Shown: in pieces, positions 51,880 through 60,794 of the stretch
How positions within the stretch are numbered: the first letter of the stretch is position 1
Layout: every line of letters starts with the position of its first letter
Assembly: GCF_022761015.1 (NCBI RefSeq)
Contig: NZ_JAKWJQ010000004.1
Location: 1-64,000 of the forward strand
Direction of reading: 5' to 3'
Source of the DNA: Humibacter sp. RRB41
GTDB taxonomy: Bacteria > Actinomycetota > Actinomycetes > Actinomycetales > Microbacteriaceae
DNA length: 64,000 bases
Notes under the pieces: model-generated
What the model was told of the DNA's origin: nothing
Databases searched by the model: none
What the model saw: only the letters and a program-made list of their open reading frames with translations
Program-made: the position numbers and the translations under genes

Positions 51880-52014
51880 ATGATGCGGGATACGACTCAC
51901 GGCGACGTGGGAATTACGGGGGACACGAGGCATCCGGCCTGGGACATTCGGGCCGGAATGCTTGGCGACCCCGCCGAGAGGCCGGGCGTCGGATGCCGCC
52001 GATGGCGGAAGTGA
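51880..52014 (+). CDS. Possible 44-codon leader peptide upstream of nrdA
   Basis: An ORF starts at ATG 51880, eight bases after GGAGG, and stops 12 bases before the nrdA start codon. The product is hydrophilic (MMRDTTHGDVGITGDTRHPA ... GVGCRRWRK) and matches nothing I know. Its third-position GC is lower than in the neighbouring genes, so coding is uncertain; it could act as a translated leader coupling to nrdA. Confidence 0.3.
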   Translation: MMRDTTHGDVGITGDTRHPAWDIRAGMLGDPAERPGVGCRRWRK

Positions 52015-52026
52015 GGAAGAGGCGAA

Positions 52027-54534
52027 GTGACCATCACAGTCGTGAAGCGCAACGGTGAGCGTGAGCCGTACGACGCGAACAAGATCAACCTGGCGATCGA
52101 GAAGGCCTCTGAGGGGCTCGACGAGAACATCACCTGGGTGACCCAGATCGCGAGCGAGCTCGAACTGACTCTGTTCGACGGCATCACCACCCAGCAACTC
52201 GACGAGGCGGTCATCCAGGTCGCGCTGCAGAACGTGAAGGACGACCCGGCGTTCGACACCGTGGCCGCTCGCCTGCTGCTCAAGACCATTTACAAGCGCG
52301 TTCTCGGCGACTACGAGTCGGACGACGAACTCAAGCGACTGCACCACGAGGGCTTCCGCGGTTACGTCGAGCGCGGCGTCGCAGAAGAACTGCTCGACCC
52401 GCGCTTCCCCGACCTCTTCGATCTCGACCGGCTGGCATCCGTGCTCGAGCCCTCTCACGACGGCCTGCTCAAGTACATCGGCCTCGTCACGCTCAACAAC
52501 AGGTACGGCATCAAGGCACGTAACGGCGAGCCGCTCGAAGTGCCGCAGTACTTCTGGATGCGCATCGCCATGGGCCTGTCCCTGAACGAGGCTGACCCGA
52601 CCGGCATCGCCATCGAGTTCTACGAGACCATGTCGCGTCTCGACTACCTCGCGGCGGGTTCCACCCTGGTGAACGCGGGCACCAAGTTCCCGCAGCTCTC
52701 CAACTGCTTCGTCATGGAGATGCACGACGACATCGAGCACATCGCCAAGAGCGTGCGCGACGTGATGTGGATCACCAAGGGCACAGGCGGCATCGGGCTG
52801 TCGGTCACCAAGCTGCGTTCGCAGGGTTCGCCGATCCGGTCGAACAACACGACCTCGACCGGCCCGATCCCGTTCATGCACACGATCGACTCCGTGCTGC
52901 GCGCGGTCAGCCGCGGCGGCAAGAAGTTCGGCGCGCTGTGCTTCTACATGGAGAACTGGCACCTCGACTTCCCCGAGTTCCTCGATCTTCGTCAGAACTC
53001 CGGCGACCCGTACCGCCGCACCCGCACCGCGAACACCGCCGTGTGGATCTCGGACGAGTTCATGAAGCGCGTGCAGCACGATGAGCCGTGGTATCTGTTC
53101 GACCCGCTCGAGGTCGAAGACCTCAACGAGCTCTACGGCAAGGAGTTCAGCGAGCGTTACGCGTACTACGCGGAGCAGGCAGAAGCCGGCAACATGCGCA
53201 TGTTCAAGAAGATGTCGGCGCGCGCGCAGTTCAAGGACATCCTGATGAGCCTGCAGACCACCAGCCACCCGTGGCTGACCTGGAAGGACACCATCAACAA
53301 CCGTGCCCTGAACAACAACACGGGCACGATCCACCTCTCCAACCTGTGCACCGAGATCTGCCTGCCCCAGGACATCGACAACATCGCGGTCTGCAACCTG
53401 GCGTCGATCAACCTGTCCCGTCACCTGCAGGAGGACGGCACGTTCAACTGGGCGACGATCGAACGCAGCGCCCGCCTCGCGATCCGCCAGCTCGACAACC
53501 TGATCGACATCACCATGTCGTCGGTGCCAGAGGCGGACCACGCGAACATCAACAACCGCGCTGTCGGCCTCGGCATCATGGGCTTCACCGACGTCGTCGA
53601 ACGGCTCGGCATCAGCTACGAGTCCGAAGAGGCGTACGACCTGATCGACGAGGTCGCGGAGCGCATCTCGTACTACGCGATCCAGGAGTCGGTCGATCTC
53701 GCTGCAGAACGCGGCGCCTACCCGAACTTCGAAGGGTCCCGCTGGTCGCAGGGCATGGTGCCGTTCGACACGATCGCCATCACGGAGCAGGACCGCGGCA
53801 TCGAGATCAAGGTGAACCGCAAGACCCGCCTCGACTGGGATGCTCTGCGCGAGCGGGTGAAGGGCGGCATGCGCAACGCGACGCTGATGGCGATCGCACC
53901 GACGGCATCCATCGGACTCGTCGCGGGCACCACGCCCGGATTCGACCCGCAGTTCTCGCAGATCTTCAGCCGCTCCACCTCGAACGGCAAATTCCTCGAG
54001 GTGAACCGCAACCTGGTCGAGACGTTGCGGCAGCACGGCCTGTGGGAGAAGGTGCGCGAGCAGGTGCTGCGCAGCCAGGGTGACATCCAGGGCATCGCCG
54101 ACATTCCCGATGAGATCAAGAACGTCTACAAGACGAGCTTCCAGCTCTCGCCGTACGCGTTCCTCGAGGTCGCGGCACGTGCGCAGAAGTGGATCGACCA
54201 GGCCATCAGCCGCAACATCTACCTCGAGACGCGTGACGTCGGCGACATGGTCGACATCTACTCCGCGGCGTGGGAGCGCGGCGTGAAGACCACGTACTAC
54301 CTGCACATGAAGCCGCGCCACCAGGCGGAGCAGACCACCGTGCGCGTGAACAAGGCCGAGGAGATCGGCGGCGCTCGCAAGGGCTTCGGCTCTGTGCCCG
54401 CCGGCGTCGGTGCGGCAGCAGGAGCGGATGCCGGTGCTGCGGCGCCCGCTGCCGCCCCCGCCCGTCGTGGCTTCGGTTTCGGCGGCACGGCCTCCGGTGC
54501 AGCATCCTCGAGCGCACAGGGTGGTGAGAACTGA
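52027..54534 (+). CDS. nrdA: Class I ribonucleoside-diphosphate reductase alpha subunit (lacking its C-terminal redox tail)
   Basis: The 835-residue protein reduces ribonucleoside diphosphates. It starts with an ATP-cone (TITVVKRNGEREPYDANKI; residues 1-90). Active-site residues are Cys227 (LSNCFVME), Asn439-Cys441-Glu443 (NLCTE), Cys456 (AVCNL), and the radical-transfer pair Tyr757-Tyr758 (TTYYLHMK). After residue 780 it becomes an Ala/Gly-rich arm and stops at SSSAQGGEN, with no CxxC redox pair. That pair is encoded by the overlapping ORF at 54534. The start is GTG 52027. Confidence 0.95.
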   Translation: MTITVVKRNGEREPYDANKINLAIEKASEGLDENITWVTQIASELELTLFDGITTQQLDEAVIQVALQNVKDDPAFDTVAARLLLKTIYKRVLGDYESDDELKRLHHEGFRGYVERGVAEELLDPRFPDLFDLDRLASVLEPSHDGLLKYIGLVTLNNRYGIKARNGEPLEVPQYFWMRIAMGLSLNEADPTGIAIEFYETMSRLDYLAAGSTLVNAGTKFPQLSNCFVMEMHDDIEHIAKSVRDVMWITKGTGGIGLSVTKLRSQGSPIRSNNTTSTGPIPFMHTIDSVLRAVSRGGKKFGALCFYMENWHLDFPEFLDLRQNSGDPYRRTRTANTAVWISDEFMKRVQHDEPWYLFDPLEVEDLNELYGKEFSERYAYYAEQAEAGNMRMFKKMSARAQFKDILMSLQTTSHPWLTWKDTINNRALNNNTGTIHLSNLCTEICLPQDIDNIAVCNLASINLSRHLQEDGTFNWATIERSARLAIRQLDNLIDITMSSVPEADHANINNRAVGLGIMGFTDVVERLGISYESEEAYDLIDEVAERISYYAIQESVDLAAERGAYPNFEGSRWSQGMVPFDTIAITEQDRGIEIKVNRKTRLDWDALRERVKGGMRNATLMAIAPTASIGLVAGTTPGFDPQFSQIFSRSTSNGKFLEVNRNLVETLRQHGLWEKVREQVLRSQGDIQGIADIPDEIKNVYKTSFQLSPYAFLEVAARAQKWIDQAISRNIYLETRDVGDMVDIYSAAWERGVKTTYYLHMKPRHQAEQTTVRVNKAEEIGGARKGFGSVPAGVGAAAGADAGAAAPAAAPARRGFGFGGTASGAASSSAQGGEN

Positions 54535-54599
54535 TGGACGACGAGTACTTCGTTCCGGTCGACCCTATGGATGACCTGCAGTGCGACTCCTGCCAGTGA
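54534..54599 (+). CDS. 21-residue ORF encoding the NrdA-type C-terminal CxxC tail
   Basis: The ATG overlaps the nrdA stop codon by one base (TGATG). It encodes MDDEYFVPVDPMDDLQCDSC and a final Gln. This closely resembles the end of class I NrdA, where a C-terminal CxxC on a flexible arm re-reduces the active-site disulfide. It lies in the -1 frame relative to nrdA. It may be translated by termination-reinitiation as a separate peptide, be joined by frameshifting, or reflect a one-base indel in the sequence. No classical slippery heptamer is seen at the junction. Confidence 0.75.
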   Translation: MDDEYFVPVDPMDDLQCDSCQ

Positions 54600-54602
54600 C
54601 GG

Positions 54603-54664
54603 TGGTCGAGTAGCGCCGCACCCGCTGGTCGAGTAGCGCCGCGAAGCGACGCGTATCGAGACCC
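54603..54664. repeat. Interspersed GGTCGAGTAGCG repeat, copies 4 and 5
   Basis: One short copy (TGGTCGAGTAGCGCCGC, 54603-54619) is followed at 22-bp spacing by a full copy (from 54625) that ends CGTATCGAGACCC. They lie between the tail ORF and nrdB, inside the nrd operon. Confidence 0.8.
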
Positions 54665-54709
54665 GACACCACGCAGACATAAGACATCAACACGAGGAGC
54701 GACGAGAAC

Positions 54710-55693
54710 ATGGGCATTCTGGGTACCGGAATCAAAGAGGGCCTGCTGCTCAAACCGGTGACCTACCAGTGGGCGATGGACCTGTACGACCAGGCCGTGG
54801 CGAACACGTGGTTCCCGAACGAGATCCAGCTGGGCGAAGACATCGCGGACTTCAAGAAGATGACCGACGAGGAGCGTCACGCCGTGACGTTCCTGATCAG
54901 CTACTTCAACCCGAACGAGCTGCTGGTGAACAAGGCTCTTGCTTTCGGCGTCTACCCCTACCTGAATGCGGCGGAGGCGCACCTCTACCTCGCCAAGCAG
55001 ATGTGGGAGGAGGCCAACCACTCGATGTCGTTCGAGTACGTGCTCGAGACGTTCCCGATCGACCGCGACGAGGCCTACAACTCCCACGTCGACGTGCCAT
55101 CCATGGCACGCAAGGAGGAGTTCGAGGTCAAGTACATCCGCCGCATGCTCGAAGAGAAGCTCGACATCACCACCACAGAGGGCAAGCAGGACTTCGTCCG
55201 CAACCTCGTGGCGTACAACATCATCCTCGAGGGCATCTGGTTCTACTCGGGCTTCATGGTCGCGCTGTCGTTCCGTCAACGGAACCTGCTGCGCAACTTC
55301 GGGTCGCTCGTCGACTGGATCGTGCGCGACGAGTCGTTGCACCTGAAGTTCGGCATGAACCTCATCCTCACGGTGCTCGACGAGAACCCGGATCTGCAGA
55401 CCCCGGAGTTCGCGGCCGAGATCAAGCAGATGATCCTCGATGCCGTCGAGATGGAAGAGGAGTACAACCGCGACCTGCTGCCGGGCGGCATCCTCGGCCT
55501 GAACGCCAACTACATCAACCAGTACGTCAAGTACCTCGCAGACCGCCGACTCGACGAACTCGGCTTCGGTACCGAGTACAACGTGACGAACCCCGCGAAA
55601 TGGATGGCGGCGGCGAACGACACGCTCGAGCTGGTCAACTTCTTCGAGTCGATCAACACGTCCTACGAGTCGAACGCGAAGGCCAGCAGCTGA
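54710..55693 (+). CDS. nrdB: Class Ic ribonucleotide reductase beta subunit (Mn/Fe type)
   Basis: The 327-residue radical-generating subunit has the metal ligands Glu70 (FNPNELL), Glu101 and His104 (EEANHSMSF), Glu in NIILEGIWF, and Glu/His in RDESLHLKFG. Two replacements are diagnostic: Phe108 stands where the tyrosyl radical Tyr122 of E. coli would be, and Glu70 replaces Asp84; the spacing 31-3-4 is identical to E. coli. This pattern is that of subclass Ic, which uses a Mn(IV)/Fe(III) cofactor instead of a tyrosyl radical. It follows nrdA after a repeat-containing 110-bp gap. Confidence 0.93.
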   Translation: MGILGTGIKEGLLLKPVTYQWAMDLYDQAVANTWFPNEIQLGEDIADFKKMTDEERHAVTFLISYFNPNELLVNKALAFGVYPYLNAAEAHLYLAKQMWEEANHSMSFEYVLETFPIDRDEAYNSHVDVPSMARKEEFEVKYIRRMLEEKLDITTTEGKQDFVRNLVAYNIILEGIWFYSGFMVALSFRQRNLLRNFGSLVDWIVRDESLHLKFGMNLILTVLDENPDLQTPEFAAEIKQMILDAVEMEEEYNRDLLPGGILGLNANYINQYVKYLADRRLDELGFGTEYNVTNPAKWMAAANDTLELVNFFESINTSYESNAKASS

Positions 55694-55705
55694 CCGGCAT
55701 CGAGA

Positions 55706-56452
55706 TCACGCTCCCGCAGCGAGGTAGTGCCGCTGCGCGAGCGTGCGCTCGACGCTCGTCCACGCCATCGACACTGCGAGGTACACGGACGCCCCCATCG
55801 GCGCGATCGCGGCGAACACCACGCTGAGCAGTGGGAGCCAGGTCAGTGCGCGCCCGAGACTCGTGGGCTCCGGCGCACCGGGATCCGCCGCACGTGCCGC
55901 CCGAAGGGCGAGATGGCGTGACATGATCGCGATGCCGGCGATCAAGACGAGCAGCGCCAACGGCAGAGCGAGCTGGGCGAGAGCACCCGCGGCGAGGAGC
56001 TGCGCGAATGAAGCCCCCAGCGGAGAGCCGAACACCGTGTGCGCCAGCAGGGCGTTCGCGTGCCCGGCCACCGTCGCCCGCGTGAAGACGCCGTAGACGA
56101 CCGAGACGACGGGGATCTGCGCCAGCGCCGGAAGCATCCCCGCGAACGGCGAGACGTGTTCCGTCGAGTACAGTTCCTGCGTCTTGCGGGCAAGCAGCGC
56201 TCGGTCATTACCGTGTCTGCGCTGCAGCGCGCGCAGCTTCGGGGCGAGGCGTGCCCTGGCGACCTGGGCTCTCGCGTTCGACAGGCCGACGGGAATCAGC
56301 AGTGCTCGCACGACGAGCGTGGCGATGGTGATCGCCACAAGCACGGCGACGCCCTCGGGAAGGATGCCGTCGATGGCGCCAGCGATCCAGGTGACGGCGG
56401 CATCGGCGCCGTTCAGCACGGCGGCGAAAGGCGGAAATGAAGAGAGGTCCAT
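55706..56452 (-). CDS. YidC/Oxa1 family membrane insertase-like protein (second YidC type)
   Basis: The 248-residue protein has the Oxa1/YidC core of five helices: AVLVAITIATLVVRALLIPV, a charged hairpin (ARARLAPKLRALQRRHGNDR), GMLPALAQIPVVSVVYGVF, and two C-terminal helices. The conserved Arg in the first core helix is present (VVRALL). It is shorter than housekeeping YidC and lacks the usual basic C-terminus. It is paired with a DUF6412 protein upstream, a recurring actinobacterial arrangement. Confidence 0.85.
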   Translation of the reverse strand: MDLSSFPPFAAVLNGADAAVTWIAGAIDGILPEGVAVLVAITIATLVVRALLIPVGLSNARAQVARARLAPKLRALQRRHGNDRALLARKTQELYSTEHVSPFAGMLPALAQIPVVSVVYGVFTRATVAGHANALLAHTVFGSPLGASFAQLLAAGALAQLALPLALLVLIAGIAIMSRHLALRAARAADPGAPEPTSLGRALTWLPLLSVVFAAIAPMGASVYLAVSMAWTSVERTLAQRHYLAAGA

Positions 56453-56543
56453 GAAGTACGTCCTCGGTGTCGGTGATGGTCTCGGATGCGCGCACGAGCG
56501 TCACCGAACCTCGGGCCCTGCGACCCGCAGCGTTCGACGCCCG

Positions 56544-56819
56544 CTACCGAGAGGCCGAAGGAGGCCGTGGGCGCATCAGGGCGCGGGCATCCGTGTGTGC
56601 AGGCGATTGCGCGATCGTCGCGTGCAGCCAAGCGTCGCGGGCGACCTCGGCGGGAACCGGATGCGTCGCGGCGGTCGTGCGCGCGAGCATCCGTGTCGCC
56701 GCGGTAGCGACGGCCAGCGTGATGACGGCAGCGACCAGCAGACCCGATGCCGTGCCAGGCTGCCACGCGGCACCGATCCCGGCGACCGTGCCCAGGAGGA
56801 CCGTGCCCAGGACGGTCAC
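56544..56819 (-). CDS. DUF6412-like small membrane protein
   Basis: The 91-residue product has two helices (about 3-22 TVLGTVLLGTVAGIGAAW, and 26-44 SGLLVAAVITLAVATAATR) and a polar tail (THPVPAEVARDAW ... MRPRPPSASR). It resembles small DUF6412 proteins found next to YidC-like genes in actinobacteria. The 91-bp gap to the YidC-like gene and shared strand suggest one operon. Function unknown. Confidence 0.7.
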   Translation of the reverse strand: MTVLGTVLLGTVAGIGAAWQPGTASGLLVAAVITLAVATAATRMLARTTAATHPVPAEVARDAWLHATIAQSPAHTDARALMRPRPPSASR

Positions 56820-56877
56820 AGCAGCAGCTGCGGGCGACGGGACATGCGCCGATCGTACCCCGGTGTGCCCAGTCGCC

Positions 56878-58911
56878 TCAGTCCTCGACCCTCATGCGGA
56901 AGTCGTACCGCTCGGGCGGTGGGAACCCGCGGGAGGCCCGCTCGCGCACCGCGTCGTCGATCGGAACGCCCTCCTCGGCCGCGAGCCGCGTCGTCTGGTA
57001 ATCGAGCCACAGGCCGTCGAGCGAGGATTCGCCCTCCTTCAGATCGGCGATCTCGATTCCCTGATCCAGCAGCGCCCCGCAGCGCTCGATGTCGCCGACG
57101 GCGAGGGATGCCCGCGCCTCGATGAACCGGATGCGCCCGTTGGCGCGTTGGCCGGCATCCAGACCGGCGATGAGTGTCAGCGAGTCCGAGGCGCGATCAG
57201 CGGCGAGCAGCTGCCCGCTCGCCTCGATACTGAGCTGCAGAACGTGTGGAAGGTGTGCGCGAGCGCGGGAGTACGCGTCCGCCGCGGTGTCGCCGTCACC
57301 GTCACGCATCGCGGCGAGGGCGAGATTGCGCCACGCCCAGCCGTTGTCGCGCTGCTCGATCGATTCCCGCCACGCGTCGGCAGCAGACCCCCACCGCCCC
57401 TGTGCAGCGGCGATCGCTCCCTCGTGCAGCCGTGCCAGCCAACCGTCGTTGGCGGCGACGATCGGCGCCCACGCCTGATCCGCCTGGTACGAGAGCGGAG
57501 CCGCGAGCGGATCGACGTCGGCGATCCGCTGCTGCAGCGCGCCGACCCACCACTCCTGCTCTGGCCCGAGATCGCTCGCCGGGAACGGCGTGGCGGCGCT
57601 CGACAGCGAAGGCTCGCCCGCTCGAGCTCGACGGGCGTCCTCGAGGGCGCCCCAACCGGATGCCCGCTGGAGAACCTCCTCGATGCGATCTCCGCTGTCG
57701 TCGCGTGCGTCTTCACGAGCGAGCACCTCGGGCGCACTCGTGCGGGCCACGGCTTCCGCCGCCGCACCGACCGCCTGCTGCCATGCGCTGTGCACCGAGC
57801 CGGCATCGCCCTCGGCCAGCCCGTACGCCTCGCTCCACGTCCACTCGGCACCTGCCGGCATCGGCAGGTGCTCCAGTTGCGTTCGCGCCAGTCCTGCCTG
57901 GATCTCCAGGTACGGATGCTCGCCCTCCGTCAGCCATCGCTGCCAGTGCGCGCTGCCGGCACCGGTGCCCCAGAAGAAGAGCTTGCGACCGCGCAATCGT
58001 GCGGTGGAGGCCTGGAACAGCCCTGATCCTGTTTCATCGAGCGCAGTGATCCATGGCGTGCGTGCACGATCGAGCTCGAAGAAGTAGTCGGCGGCATCGG
58101 TCGAACGCGTTGTGTAGCTGCGGTCGATCGCGCCATCGGCGGCTGGATCGCCCGCCTGAGGGAACGGCACCCTGGAGAGCACGCCCTCGTAGCCGAAGCG
58201 GTACGCGGAGTCGGCGGGGGTGATGACGCGCACATCATCGCGTTCCGGCACGGCGATGTTCGACCACCAGTACACCGGCACCTCGACGGATCGCGGATTG
58301 GTGATCGTGACCGACACGACGAGCAGAGGTGCGTCGGGGGCGAGGGAGGCGTCGATGCGCACGACGAGCCCCCGCATCCGCTCGTACTCGTACATGCGCA
58401 ACGCCTCGGTGCCGTCCGCTCTGCGCACGCGAACGGTGTGCAGAGGGGAGCAGGTCAGGGGCCAGTGGCCGGTGGTGCCGAGGTTCCACTCGACGCCGCC
58501 CGCGAACCAGGCGTTGCGCAGGGCGAGATTCGCCGGGCGGAACACGGGGTTTCGGTGCAGGAGCTCGCGGCCGGTGCGTTTGTCGACCAGCGACCACAGC
58601 CGGCCGCCGAGGCCGATCAGGAACTCGGCGCGCATCCGATCGTCCTCGAGCACGGCGACCGGATGCCGCGCCGCGCGCAGTTCACGCCCGTACCCGTCCT
58701 GCAGGAGGTACGGCAGCACCGTGTCGACCTTGCCATACGTGAGGCCGAAGCGAAGCTCGTCGTCGAGGCCGTCGCCCTCGACATCCGTCGCGTGCAGGTC
58801 GCCGGAACTGCCGAGCGGCGGCAGCGGATTCGTCTCGCCGAGTTCCGCAGACGGCATCACGAGTTCGTCGAGGCGGACGGTGGTGGGGGTGTGGGCGCTC
58901 ATCACGGCCAT
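56878..58911 (-). CDS. DUF5107 domain and tetratricopeptide protein
   Basis: The 677-residue protein has an N-terminal half of the DUF5107 type, a galactose-mutarotase-like beta-sandwich (LIGLGGRLWSLVDKRTGREL, GGVEWNLGTTGHWPLTCSPL, VYWWSNIAVPE), and a C-terminal half rich in TPR-like helices (about 400-650, e.g. GWAWRNLALAAMRDGDGDTA). Proteins of this shape bind or process carbohydrates and are often linked to sugar utilisation. ATG 58902 is an alternative start. It is divergent from the ABC operon at 59157. Confidence 0.8.
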   Translation of the reverse strand: MAVMSAHTPTTVRLDELVMPSAELGETNPLPPLGSSGDLHATDVEGDGLDDELRFGLTYGKVDTVLPYLLQDGYGRELRAARHPVAVLEDDRMRAEFLIGLGGRLWSLVDKRTGRELLHRNPVFRPANLALRNAWFAGGVEWNLGTTGHWPLTCSPLHTVRVRRADGTEALRMYEYERMRGLVVRIDASLAPDAPLLVVSVTITNPRSVEVPVYWWSNIAVPERDDVRVITPADSAYRFGYEGVLSRVPFPQAGDPAADGAIDRSYTTRSTDAADYFFELDRARTPWITALDETGSGLFQASTARLRGRKLFFWGTGAGSAHWQRWLTEGEHPYLEIQAGLARTQLEHLPMPAGAEWTWSEAYGLAEGDAGSVHSAWQQAVGAAAEAVARTSAPEVLAREDARDDSGDRIEEVLQRASGWGALEDARRARAGEPSLSSAATPFPASDLGPEQEWWVGALQQRIADVDPLAAPLSYQADQAWAPIVAANDGWLARLHEGAIAAAQGRWGSAADAWRESIEQRDNGWAWRNLALAAMRDGDGDTAADAYSRARAHLPHVLQLSIEASGQLLAADRASDSLTLIAGLDAGQRANGRIRFIEARASLAVGDIERCGALLDQGIEIADLKEGESSLDGLWLDYQTTRLAAEEGVPIDDAVRERASRGFPPPERYDFRMRVED

Positions 58912-59156
58912 GCTCGCAGAGCCCTCGCGCGCCTGACGATTATCGCGCAGGAATGCTGCGCGAACGTGCGCCCCCGTGATGAAAACACGCTCGATGCGTT
59001 TCCATCGAATAACGATCATGTAGCCGTTTCGGATACCGCGCGGGGGTGGACATTCGACGTGTGTTAGGACAGAGGGACCCGTGAACGGACACGGCCTTCT
59101 TCGTGTTCGTTCAGAGACGATCATCACGATCGGCCAGCAGAGAGGCACTTACCCGT

Positions 59157-60785
59157 ATGAAAACGGAATCTTCCCGCCGCGCGCGCGTGCTCATGGGCGT
59201 CTCAGCCCTCGCGGTCGCGGCACTCGCCCTCACCGGATGCTCCGGCAACAGCACGTCCGGTAGCGGTGGCGGTGGCGGGTCCATCACCATCGGCACAACC
59301 GACAAGACGACCAGCCTCGACCCGGCCGGTTCGTACGACAACGGTTCGTTCGCGGTGATGAACCAGGTCTATCCGTTCCTGATGAACACGCCCTACGGCA
59401 GCCCTGACGTCAAGCCCGACATCGCGTCGTCGGCATCGTTCACCTCGCCGACGGAGTACACGGTCAAGCTCAAGAGCGGACTCACGTTCGCCAACGGCGA
59501 CGCCCTCACCTCGTCTGACGTGAAGTTCACGTTCGACCGCCAGCTGAAGATCAACGACCCGAACGGGCCGGCTTCGCTGCTCGGCAACCTCGCCAGCGTG
59601 ACGACGCCCGACAAGCTGACCGCCGTGTTCCACCTGAAGGTGGCCAACGACCAGACGTTCCCGCAGGTGCTCTCCAGCCCCGCGGGTCCGATCGTGGACG
59701 AGCAGGTGTTCTCGGCCGACAAGGTCACGACCGACAACGCCATCGTCAAGGGCGACGCGTTCGCCGGGCAGTACTACATCAAGTCGTTCCAGGTGAACAA
59801 CCTGATCCAGTTCAAGGCGTTCGACGGGTATAAGGGCTTGCTCGGCAAGGCGAAGACCGCAACCGTGAACATGAAGTACTACACGAGCGCGCCGAACATG
59901 AAGCTCGACATCCAGCAGGGCAACATCGACGTGGCGTACCGGCAGCTGTCGGCGACCGACATCGCCAGCCTCCGCTCCGACAAGAAGGTCAAGGTCGTCG
60001 ACGGTCCCGGTGGCGAGATCCGCTACATCGTCTTCAACTTCAACTCGATGCCGTACGGCGCGAAGACGTCCGACGCGGATGCGAAGAAGGCGCTGGCCGT
60101 CCGTCAGGCCGCAGCAGACCTGATCGACCGCAAGGCGATCGCCAGCCAGGTGTACAAGAACACGTACACGCCGCTGTACTCCTACGTGCCGCAGGGCCTG
60201 ACCGGTGCGACCGATTCGCTCAAGTCGCTCTACGGCGACGGAAGCGGTGGCCCGTCGCTCGACAAGGCGAAGAAGGCGCTCACGGACGCCGGCGTGACCA
60301 CTCCGATCGCGCTCAGCCTGCAGTACACGCCTGACCACTACGGCCCGTCGTCCGCCGACGAGTACGCGCTGATCAAGGACCAGCTCGAAACCGGTGGGCT
60401 GTTCAAGGTGAACCTGCAGTCCACGGAGTACGTGCAGTACTCGAAGGACCGTGTGGCGGATGTCTACCCGGCATACCAGCTGGGCTGGTTCCCGGACTAC
60501 TCGGACGCCGACAACTACCTGACGCCGTTCTTCTCGAAGGACAACTTCCTGGCGAACCACTACGACAACCCGGAGGTTCAGAAGCTCATCACGGAGCAGG
60601 TCGGCACCACCGACAAGGCCGCGCGTACCAAGTTGATCGAGGAGATCCAGGACAAGGTTGCACAGGACCTGTCGACACTGCCGATGCTGCAGGGTTCGCA
60701 GGTGGCGGTTGTGGGCTCGGATATCGCCGGGCTCCAGCTCGATGCGTCGTTCAAGCTGCGCATCGCCTCGATTTACAAGAAGTAA
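59157..60785 (+). CDS. ABC transporter substrate-binding lipoprotein (family 5, peptide type)
   Basis: The 542-residue protein has a lipoprotein signal peptide (MKTESSRRARVLMGVSALAV, lipobox LTGC at about 25-28) and a Ser/Gly-rich linker. The mature part is SBP_bac_5: TKTTSLDPAGSYDNGSFAVM, VKLKSGLTFANGDALTSSDV, LGWFPDYSDADNYLTPFF. The C-terminal DYSDADNY segment is typical of peptide-binding members. It starts the second peptide-type operon. The 245 bp upstream hold a plausible promoter but no clear operator. Confidence 0.93.
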   Translation: MKTESSRRARVLMGVSALAVAALALTGCSGNSTSGSGGGGGSITIGTTDKTTSLDPAGSYDNGSFAVMNQVYPFLMNTPYGSPDVKPDIASSASFTSPTEYTVKLKSGLTFANGDALTSSDVKFTFDRQLKINDPNGPASLLGNLASVTTPDKLTAVFHLKVANDQTFPQVLSSPAGPIVDEQVFSADKVTTDNAIVKGDAFAGQYYIKSFQVNNLIQFKAFDGYKGLLGKAKTATVNMKYYTSAPNMKLDIQQGNIDVAYRQLSATDIASLRSDKKVKVVDGPGGEIRYIVFNFNSMPYGAKTSDADAKKALAVRQAAADLIDRKAIASQVYKNTYTPLYSYVPQGLTGATDSLKSLYGDGSGGPSLDKAKKALTDAGVTTPIALSLQYTPDHYGPSSADEYALIKDQLETGGLFKVNLQSTEYVQYSKDRVADVYPAYQLGWFPDYSDADNYLTPFFSKDNFLANHYDNPEVQKLITEQVGTTDKAARTKLIEEIQDKVAQDLSTLPMLQGSQVAVVGSDIAGLQLDASFKLRIASIYKK

Positions 60786-60794
60786 GGTTTCGAT

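Noticed and set aside
51800-52026. Cobalamin riboswitch upstream of the ribonucleotide reductase genes, as seen in some actinobacteria
   Set aside because: I looked for the conserved B12-box-like GCCACTG and core segments and did not find them.
51682-54321. An 879-codon minus-strand open frame opposite nrdA
   Set aside because: It is the antisense of the highly conserved nrdA gene, has no recognisable domain and its composition is typical of shadow frames.
54500-54545. Programmed -1 frameshift signal joining nrdA to its tail ORF
   Set aside because: There is no X-XXY-YYZ slippery heptamer and no evident downstream pseudoknot; the TGATG overlap fits re-initiation better.
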